Shown one piece after another: positions 8,885-18,187 of a DNA stretch of 64,000 bases. Source of the stretch: Verrucomicrobiia bacterium (lineage in GTDB: Bacteria; Verrucomicrobiota; Verrucomicrobiia; Limisphaerales; JADLHS01); NCBI GenBank assembly GCA_011525685.1, contig WYBW01000181.1, positions 43,809 through 107,808 of the forward strand. Direction: 5' to 3'. The notes beneath the pieces are model-generated. The model saw nothing but the letters and a program-made list of their open reading frames with translations. It had not been told where the DNA came from and did no database searches. The position numbers and the translations under genes were made by a program. Positions within the stretch are counted from its first letter, which is position 1; every line of letters starts with the position of its first letter.

Positions 8885-9466
8885 ATGATGGTCGCGGTCA
8901 TGGCGCCTAAACACCTGATGCGCGGTTTATGGGTTCGCTTGCGGTTCCTCGGCCGGCCGATCCACGTGGATTGGCTGGCACGAGTTTGGACGCGGAGCAC
9001 CATCCGCATCGTGGGTGGCGGCTCAGTCAGCATCGGGCCGGGCAGTCAGATTCATGACTACGTGATGTTGATGACTTACGGCGGAGACATCCGCGTGGGC
9101 GCGCGCTGCACCGTAAATCCGTTCTGTGTGCTCTACGGACATGGTGGTCTTACCGTCGGCAACGATGTGCGGATCGCCGCACACTGCGTTTTCATTCCGG
9201 CGAATCACCAATTCGACGACGTGAACAAACCAATCTGGCAGCAGGCTGAATCCCGGCTTGGCATTGTGGTCGAGGACGACGTTTGGATCGGCGCCGGTGT
9301 GCGCGTAATGGATGGTGTTCGTATCGGCCGCGGCTCGGTCATCGGTGCCGGAGCGGTGGTCACCAAGTCCATACCACCGGGCTCTGTGGCGGCGGGTGTG
9401 CCGGCGCGCGTCATCGGGCAACGGGGCAAGGTGCAGAGCAGTTCCGTCGCTGATGCCGTGAAATGA
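8885..9466 (+). CDS. Hexapeptide-repeat acyltransferase (WcaF-like)
   Basis: A 193-residue left-handed beta-helix protein with repeated [LIV]-G-x4 hexads, for example VSIGPGSQIHD, IRVGARCTVNP, LTVGNDVRIAA and VWIGAGVRVMDGVRIGRGSVIGAGAVV. It has the C-terminal IPPGSVAAGVPARVIG signature of NodL/WcaF/LacA-type O-acetyltransferases. The His in FIPANHQF is the usual catalytic position. These enzymes transfer acetyl from acetyl-CoA to sugars. ATGs at 8885, 8888 and 8900 are all possible starts. The stop overlaps the next glycosyltransferase in an ATGA arrangement, giving a coupled pair. Confidence 0.85.
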   Translation: MMVAVMAPKHLMRGLWVRLRFLGRPIHVDWLARVWTRSTIRIVGGGSVSIGPGSQIHDYVMLMTYGGDIRVGARCTVNPFCVLYGHGGLTVGNDVRIAAHCVFIPANHQFDDVNKPIWQQAESRLGIVVEDDVWIGAGVRVMDGVRIGRGSVIGAGAVVTKSIPPGSVAAGVPARVIGQRGKVQSSSVADAVK

Positions 9467-10632
9467 CAACCGCCAGGCAATGGCGAATATTCCCTGTTTT
9501 GTCTCAAGTGCGATTCGGCATCATTAAAAACAATTTCCTCGCATCTGGCGGCGGCTCGGAACGCTACACCAACGGCCTGATCGCCCAATTGCTGGCACGA
9601 GGGCATCAAGTCCACGTGCTCGCCGCGCGGTGGGATTCCGGGGCGGACGAGAGCGGAGTTTCGCTGTTCCGCGTGCCAGTGATACCAGGACCGTCCTTTG
9701 TGCGGACCTGGTCCTTTGCGTTAAACTGCCGGCGCGCCGTCGAGCGGGCCGATTGCGATCTGGTATTGAGCATCGAACGCACGATCCGGCAGGACATTTG
9801 CCGCGCGGGCGGCGGCTGCCATCGTGAGTGGTTGATCCAGCGGCGGTGTCATCGCAGGGGGGTGGGGCGGGAACTGTTTTGGCTGAATCCACTGCATTGG
9901 GTGCTGTTGTGGATCGAAAAGCAGTCGTATTCGCCACGGAACACCCGCGTCATCATTGCCAATTCGCATCGGGGCAAGGAGGAAATTATCCGGCATTACG
10001 CATTCCCGGCGGAACGGATTCACGTGATTCACAACGGTACGGACTGTGATCGCTTCAAGCCGGCTGGCCCGCGACCGGCGGGGGGCGAGGTCGTGTTGCT
10101 ATTCGCGGGATCGGGCTTCGAGCGCAAGGGTCTGGAGTTTGCGGTTCGCGCACTGGTGCGGCTGCCGCCTTGGGTCCGGCTGGAGGTGGCGGGCAAGGGG
10201 AAGCCCTCGAGGTATCAGCGATTGGCCGCAGAACTTGGCGTGGAGGAGCGGTTGCGGTTTCTGGGCACTGCAGGACGCATGGAGGAAGTTTACAACCGCA
10301 GCGACATTCTGGTGCATCCGGCCATTTATGAGCCGTTCAGCAACACCTGTCTGGAGGCGATGGCCTGCGGACTGCCAGTGGTCACTTCGCGGATCAACGG
10401 CGCGTCCGAAATCGTCCGGCCTGGCGAGAACGGGCAGGTGGTGGAAGACCCGGCGGACATTCCTGCGCTCGCCGCAGCCATCGAGTTCTTCCTTGACCCC
10501 GCCGTTCGTGCCAGGGCCGGGGTGTCGGCCCGGCAGACGGCTGAATCGCTGCCGATGTCGCTCAACGTGGAGAAGACACTCGCCGTCATTGAACGGCTGA
10601 AAGCGAGTCCGGGTATTACAAGCCAGCCCTGA
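9463..10632 (+). CDS. GT4-family glycosyltransferase (WaaG-like)
   Basis: 389 residues. The N-terminus FGIIKNNFLASGGGSERYTNGL resembles LPS core glucosyltransferase WaaG (a Gly-rich acceptor loop followed by GAERY). A donor-site block HPAIYEPFSNTCLEAMACGLPVV...GASEIV lies near residues 285-325. The role would be addition of a hexose to an LPS-core-like lipid on the cytoplasmic face. ATG 9463 lies in the acyltransferase stop (ATGA). GTG 9508 (VRFGIIKNNF) would give a start closer to the family. The WaaG label is by similarity of pattern only. Confidence 0.85.
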   Translation: MTTARQWRIFPVLSQVRFGIIKNNFLASGGGSERYTNGLIAQLLARGHQVHVLAARWDSGADESGVSLFRVPVIPGPSFVRTWSFALNCRRAVERADCDLVLSIERTIRQDICRAGGGCHREWLIQRRCHRRGVGRELFWLNPLHWVLLWIEKQSYSPRNTRVIIANSHRGKEEIIRHYAFPAERIHVIHNGTDCDRFKPAGPRPAGGEVVLLFAGSGFERKGLEFAVRALVRLPPWVRLEVAGKGKPSRYQRLAAELGVEERLRFLGTAGRMEEVYNRSDILVHPAIYEPFSNTCLEAMACGLPVVTSRINGASEIVRPGENGQVVEDPADIPALAAAIEFFLDPAVRARAGVSARQTAESLPMSLNVEKTLAVIERLKASPGITSQP

Positions 10633-10737
10633 ACTGCCTGCTTGTCGCCAGCTTGGACGACCGCGTAAAGAATGACGGATTTGTAATTGTGGAGTCACCG
10701 TGGTCGTCATGTTTGGAGTCCAACCTTTCAGCCTATA

Positions 10738-12843
10738 GTGTATAAACTTCCTGCGGCGCAAACGACCAACCCCACATCGGATGGGGATCAAACCAAACCT
10801 GACAGGGCTGAGACTCCTGCCGGAAACTCATTCCTCGCGGCAGTCGCCAAAGCGCTAATCCCCGCCCTGTGGTTCTGGCTGGCCTGGGTCGTGATGTTCC
10901 AATTGCTGCGGGTGTTGTTGATCGTGGCGACATGGTCGCATCACGGTGACGCCACCTGGTGGCTCGTGGGGCAAGCGGTCGTGCGCGGATTGCGCTTTGA
11001 TGCGGCCATCGCCGCCTGGCTGACGTTGCCCTTTGGCTTATGGCGAATCTGGCGGGACTCACCGCGACGCTGGGAACGCCGGTTGGCGTTTGGCTTGTTT
11101 GGTTTGTTGTCGTTGGCGGGAATATTTGCCCTGATTGCGGAGGTGGAGTTTTACAAGGAATTCCAAATGCGCCTCGGACCGCTGGCCTACGAGTACTTCA
11201 GCACCAAGGCGGAGCACAACGTCATCGTCCTTGGCATGGTGTGGCACGGCTATCCCGTGGTGCGCTGGACGCTCGTTTGTCTGGTGGTGTGGGCGGTGTT
11301 CTTCTGGGTGCAGCGGCAACAGTTTCAACCTCGACCCATCGGCGCGGGACTGTTGGGACGCGCCAGTGCGACGGTGATGCTGATTGCCACGTCGGTCATT
11401 TGCATCCGGGGCGGGTTTCAAAGCACACCCCTGCGCTGGGGGGACGCCTACTTCTCCGGTAACACCTACGCCAACCAGATGGCGGGAAATGGACTGTGGA
11501 GTTTGATGGATGCGATGCGCAGTTCCTCGTCGGGCTTGAAGTCGGCCCGGCAGTGGAAACGGCGCATGCCCCTGGAGGAGGCGACCCGGCTCGTCCGGGA
11601 AATCGTTTTGCTGCCGGGGGAGAAATTGATCGAACCGGACAAATATCCACTACTTCGGGTATCGCCTCCGAACGACGCGCTGGTCAAGCGTCCGCGCAAC
11701 GTGGTGCTGGTGCTCATGGAGAGTTTCACCGCCCGGTTCAACGGCGCCGTGGGCGCGCAATTCGGCGCGACGCCCCATTTTGACGCGCTCGCGCGCGAAG
11801 GGATTTTGTTCGACCGTGCGTTCTCCGTCAGCACGCACACAGCCCAGGGTGTGTTTGCGACGTTGTGCTCGTTTCCCAATCTCCCTGACTACGACCGGCC
11901 GGCCAAAGGCTCGGCTGGCGAACAGCCGTTCAGGACGTTGCCGCGAATTTTCAGCGAGAATGGGTTTGAAACCCTGTTTCTCTACAACGGCCTCTTCTCC
12001 TGGGACAACAAGGAGGGATTCTACCGGCACCAAGGCGTGCAACGGTTCATCGGGCGGGATGATTTCAAGAATCCGACCTTCGTGGACAAGGACTGGGGGC
12101 CGTGCGACTTCGACGTTTTCAATCGCGCGGTCGAGGAGTTTTCCGATCTGGCAGCCAAGAAGAAGCGGTTCTTTGGCATCATCCTGACGTTGTCGAATCA
12201 CGCGCCCTTCGACCTGCCCAAAGTTGAGGGCTTGGAGACCATCACGAGCGGCGGTGATCAAAACAAACGGATCAACGGTGTGCATTATGCGGATTGGGCT
12301 TTGGGACAGTTTATGGGTTCAGCGCGCAAGCAGGAATGGTTCGACGACACCTTGTTTGTCTTTGTCGGTGATCACGGCTTTGGCATTCCGCCGAGCCTGA
12401 CGGAAGTGGACCTGTTGCACATGCATGTGCCCCTGTTGTTTTACGGGCCGGCCTTGTTTGGCGGCAAACACGAGGTGCGCCACCAGACCGTGGGACATCT
12501 GGATATTCTGCCCAGCATTGTGGGTTTGGTGGGGCTGGACACCCCGCACCAAGCTTTCGGGCGCGACGTGTTCCGGCTGAGAGCCGACGATCCCGGCTAC
12601 GCTTACGTGAAGCGCGTGGGCGAGCCGATGCCGGGCTGGATCGAGGGCAACGAGATTTTGGTGGGTGGTGTCGGAGCGCAGGGACGACATTACCGGCTCG
12701 ACTTGGGATTTCCTCCCGGTGTGTCGGAAGAACTGGGGCAGAGAGAGCCGGAGAGCAGGGATAAACTCTCCCGCCATCAGGAGGCCTTTATCGTCGCCGG
12801 ACTGCACACGCTGGAACGCCGGCTCGCGTCTGCGAAGCGCTGA
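10738..12843 (+). CDS. LTA-synthase-like membrane sulfatase/phosphotransferase
   Basis: About 700 residues. Roughly five membrane segments in the first 230 residues are followed by an extracytoplasmic alkaline-phosphatase-fold domain. Metal-site and nucleophile motifs are visible: RNVVLVLMESF (metal Glu), STHTAQGVFATLCSFPN (candidate nucleophilic Thr) and FVGDHGFGIP (metal Asp/His). LtaS, OpgB and EptA-type enzymes of this superfamily transfer glycerophosphate or phosphoethanolamine to envelope glycans, so here it probably decorates a lipid-linked or periplasmic glycan. The reading frame stays open upstream to TTG 10687. GTG 10738 is used, but no Shine-Dalgarno supports either. It ends 8 bp from the convergent histidine kinase. 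Confidence 0.82.
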   Translation: MYKLPAAQTTNPTSDGDQTKPDRAETPAGNSFLAAVAKALIPALWFWLAWVVMFQLLRVLLIVATWSHHGDATWWLVGQAVVRGLRFDAAIAAWLTLPFGLWRIWRDSPRRWERRLAFGLFGLLSLAGIFALIAEVEFYKEFQMRLGPLAYEYFSTKAEHNVIVLGMVWHGYPVVRWTLVCLVVWAVFFWVQRQQFQPRPIGAGLLGRASATVMLIATSVICIRGGFQSTPLRWGDAYFSGNTYANQMAGNGLWSLMDAMRSSSSGLKSARQWKRRMPLEEATRLVREIVLLPGEKLIEPDKYPLLRVSPPNDALVKRPRNVVLVLMESFTARFNGAVGAQFGATPHFDALAREGILFDRAFSVSTHTAQGVFATLCSFPNLPDYDRPAKGSAGEQPFRTLPRIFSENGFETLFLYNGLFSWDNKEGFYRHQGVQRFIGRDDFKNPTFVDKDWGPCDFDVFNRAVEEFSDLAAKKKRFFGIILTLSNHAPFDLPKVEGLETITSGGDQNKRINGVHYADWALGQFMGSARKQEWFDDTLFVFVGDHGFGIPPSLTEVDLLHMHVPLLFYGPALFGGKHEVRHQTVGHLDILPSIVGLVGLDTPHQAFGRDVFRLRADDPGYAYVKRVGEPMPGWIEGNEILVGGVGAQGRHYRLDLGFPPGVSEELGQREPESRDKLSRHQEAFIVAGLHTLERRLASAKR

Positions 12844-12851
12844 GGTCAATT

Positions 12852-13901
12852 TCAATCCCCTTGGAGCGGCAACCTGACACTCACGGTGGTGAGTGCCCCT
12901 GGCTCGGAGGAAATCTGGATCTCCCCGCCGTGCGCATTGACAATCCACTGCGCGATGCTCAGACCCAGCCCACTGCCTTCGACCTGCTGGTTGTGAGACG
13001 AATCGCCGCGACGGAATCGCTCGAACAGGTGCGGCAACAGCGCGGCCGGAATCCCCGGACCGGTGTTGGTGATGGTGAACTCGGCCGTGTCACCGTTGCG
13101 CTTCAGCGCAAACGCCACCCGTCCTTGGGGGCGATTGTATTTGATGGCGTTGTCCGTGAGGTTCAGCAACAACTGCCGGAGCCGATGGCGGTCTCCGCGC
13201 ACCACCACCGCCTCGCAAACGTCGAGCGTCACGGCAATCTGCCCGGACTGCGCGAGGATTTGCGCGTCGGCAAAACTGTCCCGCACCAGTTCATCCAACG
13301 GCAGCGGCGCCTGCACGAGGTTCAGCTTGCCCGCGTCCGCTTTGGCAAGCAGGGTCAGTCCATCCACGATCTTGGTCAGCCGTTGAATCTCATCGAGCTG
13401 ACTGCCGTAAGCCTCGCGCTGCGCCGGCGTCGTGGCCGGGTCGTTCATCGCAGTTTCGATCTCACCGTGCAACACCGCCAGCGGCGTCTTGAGCTCGTGC
13501 GAGGCACTCAGGGTGAAGTCGCGGATGCCGCGGAAGGAATGGTCGAGCCGGGTCATCATGGCGTTGAAGACCTCGGTGAGCCGGTCGAGTTCATCGCCGC
13601 TGCCGGATCGGGGCAATCGCTCGGAGAGATTGTGGATGTTGATGCGCTCGGCCTTCTCGGTGAGGGTCGTGATGGGGAGGAGCGAGCGCCGGAGCAGCCA
13701 CCAGGCACCAAAGCCCAGCAGCGAAAGCGGAATCGCCGAGCGCAGGACGATTTCGCCCAATCGCCACCAGAGGGGCTCGTTGGCACCCTCCGGTGTATCC
13801 ACCTCCGCGACCAGTTCGTAATAGGACATCCCCACAACGACCACCATCGCCGCCGTCAGCAAGGCGGCAAACCACCAACCGAGCCGGGTGCGAATCGTCA
13901 T
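12852..13901 (-). CDS. Sensor histidine kinase
   Basis: 349 residues. Two membrane segments (about 8-28 and 46-66) enclose only a short periplasmic loop. They are followed by HAMP, HisKA (SASHELKTPLA, phospho-acceptor His about 134) and HATPase_c with NLTDNAIKYN, TNTGPGIP and GSGLGLSIAQW boxes. It should phosphorylate the response regulator encoded immediately upstream; the two genes overlap by 4 bp (ATGA at 13898-13901). With so small a sensor loop it probably detects a signal in or near the membrane. The signal is unknown. Confidence 0.92.
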   Translation of the reverse strand: MTIRTRLGWWFAALLTAAMVVVVGMSYYELVAEVDTPEGANEPLWWRLGEIVLRSAIPLSLLGFGAWWLLRRSLLPITTLTEKAERINIHNLSERLPRSGSGDELDRLTEVFNAMMTRLDHSFRGIRDFTLSASHELKTPLAVLHGEIETAMNDPATTPAQREAYGSQLDEIQRLTKIVDGLTLLAKADAGKLNLVQAPLPLDELVRDSFADAQILAQSGQIAVTLDVCEAVVVRGDRHRLRQLLLNLTDNAIKYNRPQGRVAFALKRNGDTAEFTITNTGPGIPAALLPHLFERFRRGDSSHNQQVEGSGLGLSIAQWIVNAHGGEIQISSEPGALTTVSVRLPLQGD

Positions 13902-14572
13902 GGCGATTCCTTCATCACGTAGCCCACCCCACGCACCGTATGCAGAAGCTTGGAGTCCGTTTCGCGCTCGAGCTTCTCCCGCAGACGCATGACGTAAACG
14001 TCCACGAGGTTGGTGCCGGGGTCAAAGTCGTAGTCCCAGACCTTTTCCACGATGGCCATGCGGCTGCAGACCCGTCCCCGTGAGCGCAGCAGGAACTCCA
14101 GCAAACGATACTCGCGCGGCGCGAGGTCAATGACGCGGTCACCGCGTTTCACGATCCGGGTGATGGTATCCACCGTCAGGTCGCCGAGTCGCAAAAGGAC
14201 TGGTTGGCTTTCGCCGGCCCGCCGGCCCAAGGCCCGCACCCGGGCGATCAGTTCGGCGAGCACGAAAGGTTTGGGCAGGTAATCATCCGCCCCGGCGTTC
14301 AATCCTTCGACCCGCTCACCCACGTCCCCGCGCGCGGTCAACAGCAACACCGGGGTCGGGATGCTGCGTTCCCGCAACTGACGCAGTACGCTCAGACCAT
14401 CGCGCCCGGGCAACATGATGTCGAGAATGATGACATCGAACACCGTGGCCGAGGTCGCCGCGAGCGCGTCGTCGCCACTTGCCACCACGTCGGCGGAGAA
14501 GCCCTCCGCCTGGAGGGCCTTCCGGACAAACGAAGCCATCTTTTTCTCGTCTTCGACGATCAATACTCGCAT
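13898..14572 (-). CDS. OmpR/PhoB-family response regulator
   Basis: 224 residues. The receiver domain has acidic VEDE at 7-10, phospho-acceptor Asp 51 in VIILDIMLPG, the switch residue in LLLTARGD and a conserved Lys in DDYLPKPF. A C-terminal winged helix follows (LTVDTITRIVKRGDRVIDLAPREYRLLEFLLRS...). It pairs with the histidine kinase just downstream. The palindrome at 14645-14666, between this gene and the divergent ICMT-like gene, is a candidate binding site for autoregulation. The target genes are probably in the surrounding envelope cluster, which is inference. Confidence 0.93.
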   Translation of the reverse strand: MRVLIVEDEKKMASFVRKALQAEGFSADVVASGDDALAATSATVFDVIILDIMLPGRDGLSVLRQLRERSIPTPVLLLTARGDVGERVEGLNAGADDYLPKPFVLAELIARVRALGRRAGESQPVLLRLGDLTVDTITRIVKRGDRVIDLAPREYRLLEFLLRSRGRVCSRMAIVEKVWDYDFDPGTNLVDVYVMRLREKLERETDSKLLHTVRGVGYVMKESP

Positions 14573-14644
14573 AAGTCAACCACCGACTTTCAAGCAACGG
14601 CGAGACCATTGTCAATGCCTTCACTCCTCTGCCCGCGATCCGGC

Positions 14645-14666
14645 AAAATGACAGGATTGTCATTTT
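14645..14666. promoter_or_regulatory. Perfect palindrome, candidate operator
   Basis: AAAATGACA-GGAT-TGTCATTTT is a perfect inverted repeat with 9-bp arms in the 164-bp divergent region between the response regulator and the ICMT-like gene. OmpR-family regulators usually bind direct repeats, so another regulator is also possible. The same TGACA-N4-TGTCA core recurs upstream of the PEP-CTERM gene (49596-49609). Confidence 0.5.
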
Positions 14667-14736
14667 GGCATCACCTCAGCGTCATCCGGCTGGGGCAGTT
14701 TTAGGAATAATGTGATGGCCGATTGCCACTTGACCA

Positions 14737-15468
14737 ATGCAAACTACGGGAACGACAACTGAACCAGCCTGGTGGCAATTCCGACCTGAGTCCATGACAT
14801 CTAAAACAACTTCTGACGGAGACTCGAAAGATTCCGGGGCGCTGCTCCAGCCAGCCGCCATTCGCCGGGTGGGTATTTTCCGCCATCGGGGTCTGGTTGG
14901 AGCACTGCTGATGACCCCGATTGTGTTGGTGGTTCTCACCAGCCCGCCGTTGGTCAGGGAGGACGCCATCAGCGGCCAGGTGTTGAACATTTTCGGCTGG
15001 TTGTCTTTTCTCGCCTACGCGGGCATCCGGATCTGGGCGACGCTGTTCATTGGGGGACGCAAGAATGACGTGTTGCAGGTGGACGGGCCGTATTCGGTCT
15101 GCCGCAATCCGCTCTACGTCGGCAGCATGTGTTTCGCGCTTTCCATTGCGTTCTTCCTCAAGAGTCTGACCTTTGGCGCCGCGCTCTTGGTGGCGTTTTT
15201 CTATTACTGGCGGTTCGTGGTGCCGGCCGAGGAAAAGTTTCTGGAGAGCCGCTTCGGCGAGGTGTTCCGCGATTATTGCCGCCGGACGCCCCGCTTCTGG
15301 CCGCGGTTGAGTGCCTATCACTCCCCGCGGTCCGTGGCAGTGGACATGAAGTTTTTGCGGATCGAGGCCAGACGGCTGGCGCGCGGAGTCATCGCACCAG
15401 TGATACTTTTGGTGGTCATGAGACTCCGCGGCGAGTCGTGGTGGCCGGAGTGGTTTCAATTCCCGTGA
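14737..15468 (+). CDS. Isoprenylcysteine carboxyl methyltransferase-family membrane protein
   Basis: 243 residues with several hydrophobic segments and the ICMT/PEMT signature PYSVCRNPLYVGS...FFYYWRFVVPAEEKFLESRFGEVFRDYCRRTPRFWPR (about 108-190), which forms the SAM and substrate pocket. Bacterial members methylate small lipids or unknown membrane substrates, since bacteria lack prenylated CaaX proteins. ATG 14737 or 14794 could start it; the second gives a 19-residue shorter protein. It is transcribed away from the two-component system and may be its target. Confidence 0.78.
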   Translation: MQTTGTTTEPAWWQFRPESMTSKTTSDGDSKDSGALLQPAAIRRVGIFRHRGLVGALLMTPIVLVVLTSPPLVREDAISGQVLNIFGWLSFLAYAGIRIWATLFIGGRKNDVLQVDGPYSVCRNPLYVGSMCFALSIAFFLKSLTFGAALLVAFFYYWRFVVPAEEKFLESRFGEVFRDYCRRTPRFWPRLSAYHSPRSVAVDMKFLRIEARRLARGVIAPVILLVVMRLRGESWWPEWFQFP

Positions 15469-15605
15469 TTCAGTGAGGCAACCGCAGCCGAATCAGAGAA
15501 CTGTCACGGGAAGTTTGACGGAACGGCCGACTGGACGCGCGGGTTCTCCGCGGCAACCGGTGGCGATCAATTCAGACCGACTTGGGGGGATTTCGGGAGT
15601 CCTGA

Positions 15606-17399
15606 TTGAACAAGATTGATTCTACGGCGGTTCCGCCATTATCCGGAACGGACCGGTCTGACAAAGCCAGTTGGCGCCTTGCCGCAATGTTGATCGTGCT
15701 GGCATTGCTGGCGGCTTTTCTGATTCGCGCGACCGGGTATCCGCGGTTCACCCGGCACGATGCGCGGGTGGGCGCTTATGTCTTGGACGCCGTGCAGAAT
15801 GGCAACTGGATCGTCCAGAAGGATTCCACGGGCGAGATTGCATCGAAACCGCCCTTGCTGACCTGGTGCGCAGCGGCTGTCACCTTGGTGGTTGGCCGCG
15901 CCAGCCATTTCGCGCTTCATGTCCCGGCCGCGATTTCGCTTTGCGCAACCGCTTTGGTTCTCCTGGCGGCCGGGCGGAAATGGTGGGGATGGCGCGCCGG
16001 TTTTTTCGCCGCGTTCGCCTATTGCGTTTCACCGGCAGGCTGCAGCCAGTTGGCAACGGCGCGATACGATGGGGTGCTGGCGCTCCTGTCAATCCTGGCC
16101 GCGCTGGCGGCCTTCCGCGCTTGGATACGGGGATCGGGCTGGACCTGGTTCTGGCTGGCGGCTGCCGTCGGCACGCTGGCCAAAGGCCCCCTGGCGGTCA
16201 TTTTGGGCGCGGCGGGCTTGCTGGCGGTCCTTTGGGAAAGGCGCTCCGGTTTGCCCCTGCCGCTCCGCGGAAATCACTTTGCCGGATTGCTGGTGTTCCT
16301 CGTGCTCACTGGAAGCTGGTTCGCGCTGGCTTACGGACAGTTGGGGCAGCCGCTCATTGATAAAATGATCGGACGCGAGCTCGTGGGACATGCGGTGGGC
16401 CAGGCGGATGGCTTTTCGCCTTGGGAGGCATTCTTGCCGCCGCTGGATTTCTTGGTGACCTTTGCGCCGTGGAGTTTGCTGTCTCTGGTTGCGTTCTGGC
16501 GGGTTTGGAAACGACCGGACGCCGATGCCACTCTTCGCCGCTTCGAGCGGTTCCTGGCCTGCGCATTTGTTGCGGGTCTGATTGTCTTCTGCTGTGCCGG
16601 TCATCATCGCGGCCGGTTGATCGTGCCATTGATTCCTTTTGCGGCGCTCCTGGCCGGGCGCGAACTGGCGGACCTCACCCTGCCTTGGAGCCGGCGTCGG
16701 ATCTTCCAAAGCGCGACTGCACTGATCGGCATTTACCTGGTGGGGGTCGTCGTCCATGCGCATTTCCTGCTGGGGCAGAGCCAGGCGGTGCAGGAGTCGC
16801 TGGCCGCGCGGCAGGCGGCGCGGTTGATCGCGGAACGTCTCGGCGCGGACGCGCCGGTGACTTACGTGGACAGCCCGTTTGCGGTCCAATTCTTTTTGGG
16901 CCACGTTCGTCCGACCGTTTCGATTGAGCGCGCCGCAGAGTTGTTACGCGGCGAGGACGCCGCCTGGGTTGCGATCTGTGACTTTGCGAAGCTGGAAGCG
17001 GCGCTAGGCCCGAACGAGGGCATCTTGCGCGAGGTCTTGAGGTGGCCGGAAACCGGCGAGCCGTGGATCCGGGTGGTGGGGAATCATCCGTGGCCCTCGA
17101 TTCATGAGCCTGTGGTGATGTTGCTGGGGCCGCTCCGGATCGAGTCACAAGATTTTGAACTGGCGCGCCCGCGAATGCCGTACCGGGGGGAAGTGGAGTT
17201 GAGCTTTCGTGGCAATGCTGCCCAGGGAAGTCTGAAAGTCGAAAACCAGGGCGACACCGAGCAGGTGCTCAAGGTCCGGGTGTTCGACGAGGCCTCGCCG
17301 AAGACGGCGGCGGAACTTGGATGTCGTCTGGCGCCGGGAGCTACTTGGGAGTTGCCGAGGATTCGATCAAGCCGCGATTTGATGACTCAGGCCAAATGA
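15606..17399 (+). CDS. GT39/ArnT-like membrane glycosyltransferase
   Basis: A 597-residue GT-C-fold protein with about 10-12 membrane segments and a C-terminal soluble domain. RFTRHDARVGAYVLDAVQNGNWIVQ (about 50-75) aligns with the catalytic loop of ArnT and protein mannosyltransferases, with His-Asp in place of Asp-Glu. SKPPLLTW follows as in ArnT. Such enzymes move a sugar from polyprenyl phosphate to lipid A, protein or glycan on the outer face of the membrane. Start TTG 15606 has a GGGAG 8-13 bp upstream; ATG 15687 would remove the 27-residue leader. Its stop overlaps the following GT2 gene by ATGA. Confidence 0.83.
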   Translation: MNKIDSTAVPPLSGTDRSDKASWRLAAMLIVLALLAAFLIRATGYPRFTRHDARVGAYVLDAVQNGNWIVQKDSTGEIASKPPLLTWCAAAVTLVVGRASHFALHVPAAISLCATALVLLAAGRKWWGWRAGFFAAFAYCVSPAGCSQLATARYDGVLALLSILAALAAFRAWIRGSGWTWFWLAAAVGTLAKGPLAVILGAAGLLAVLWERRSGLPLPLRGNHFAGLLVFLVLTGSWFALAYGQLGQPLIDKMIGRELVGHAVGQADGFSPWEAFLPPLDFLVTFAPWSLLSLVAFWRVWKRPDADATLRRFERFLACAFVAGLIVFCCAGHHRGRLIVPLIPFAALLAGRELADLTLPWSRRRIFQSATALIGIYLVGVVVHAHFLLGQSQAVQESLAARQAARLIAERLGADAPVTYVDSPFAVQFFLGHVRPTVSIERAAELLRGEDAAWVAICDFAKLEAALGPNEGILREVLRWPETGEPWIRVVGNHPWPSIHEPVVMLLGPLRIESQDFELARPRMPYRGEVELSFRGNAAQGSLKVENQGDTEQVLKVRVFDEASPKTAAELGCRLAPGATWELPRIRSSRDLMTQAK

Positions 17400-18187
17400 A
17401 CGTTGCCCGCCAAAACACACGTGCTGCTTTAGAGCACGGCCAGACCAGTTCTGGCACTTCTCGGTTGGTGACCCCTGCAAGCGCACCCGTCGCCCGGACT
17501 TTTTCCGTGGTGGTCCCATTCTACAATGAAGCGGAGAACGTCCGCTTTGTGCTGGAAGAACTGCGCGCCGTGCTTCCTGATTCGGAAATCATTGCCGTGG
17601 ATGACGGCAGCTCGGACGCGACGTGGCAGCAAATGCTGCAAGTCCCGGGAATCCGCCGGCTTCATTTTGAGCGCAACGTGGGGCAAAGCGCCGCGATCTA
17701 TCACGGACTGCGCGCCTGCACCGGGGACGTGTGCGGTTTGATGGACGGCGATGGCCAGAATGATCCGTTCAACTTTCGATTGTTGCTGGCGGAATTCAAC
17801 AAGGGCCAGGCTGACGTGGTCTGCGGTTATCGCGCCAATCGCCACGATACTTGGAATCGCAAGGCGGCCTCCCGGGTCGCCAACCGGATTCGCCGGTTCT
17901 TCCTGAATGACGGCGTGCGTGACACGGGTTGCTCGCAAAAAGTGTTCCGGCGCGAGGCGGTTGAATTGTTGGTGCCGTTCCGGGGCATGCACCGGTATTT
18001 GCCCGCCATGTTCAAGCAGGCGGGCCTGCGCGTGGTGGAACTGCCCGTGCATCATCGCACGCGCCGGGCCGGCGCATCCAAGTACGACAATTGGTCGCGG
18101 GCGGTGGCGGGAATCTACGATCTCATCGGCGTCGCCTGGCTGCTGAGCCGCAAGCTGCCGCTTGTTCGCATGGAGGAGAAAAAATGA
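17396..18187 (+). CDS. GT2 polyprenyl-phosphate glycosyltransferase (DPM1/ArnC-like)
   Basis: 263 residues. It has the GT-A signature FSVVVPFYNEAENV, IIAVDDGSSDAT and LMDGDGQNDPFN (the DxD equivalent), with no C-terminal membrane helices, so it is DPM1-like. The expected reaction is transfer of a nucleotide sugar to undecaprenyl phosphate on the cytoplasmic face. An earlier in-frame ATG at 17321 overlaps the GT39 gene, but ATG 17396 forms an ATGA with its stop and is preferred. The next gene (LAB_N) begins in this gene's stop codon in the same way, so all three are coupled. Confidence 0.87.
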   Translation: MNVARQNTRAALEHGQTSSGTSRLVTPASAPVARTFSVVVPFYNEAENVRFVLEELRAVLPDSEIIAVDDGSSDATWQQMLQVPGIRRLHFERNVGQSAAIYHGLRACTGDVCGLMDGDGQNDPFNFRLLLAEFNKGQADVVCGYRANRHDTWNRKAASRVANRIRRFFLNDGVRDTGCSQKVFRREAVELLVPFRGMHRYLPAMFKQAGLRVVELPVHHRTRRAGASKYDNWSRAVAGIYDLIGVAWLLSRKLPLVRMEEKK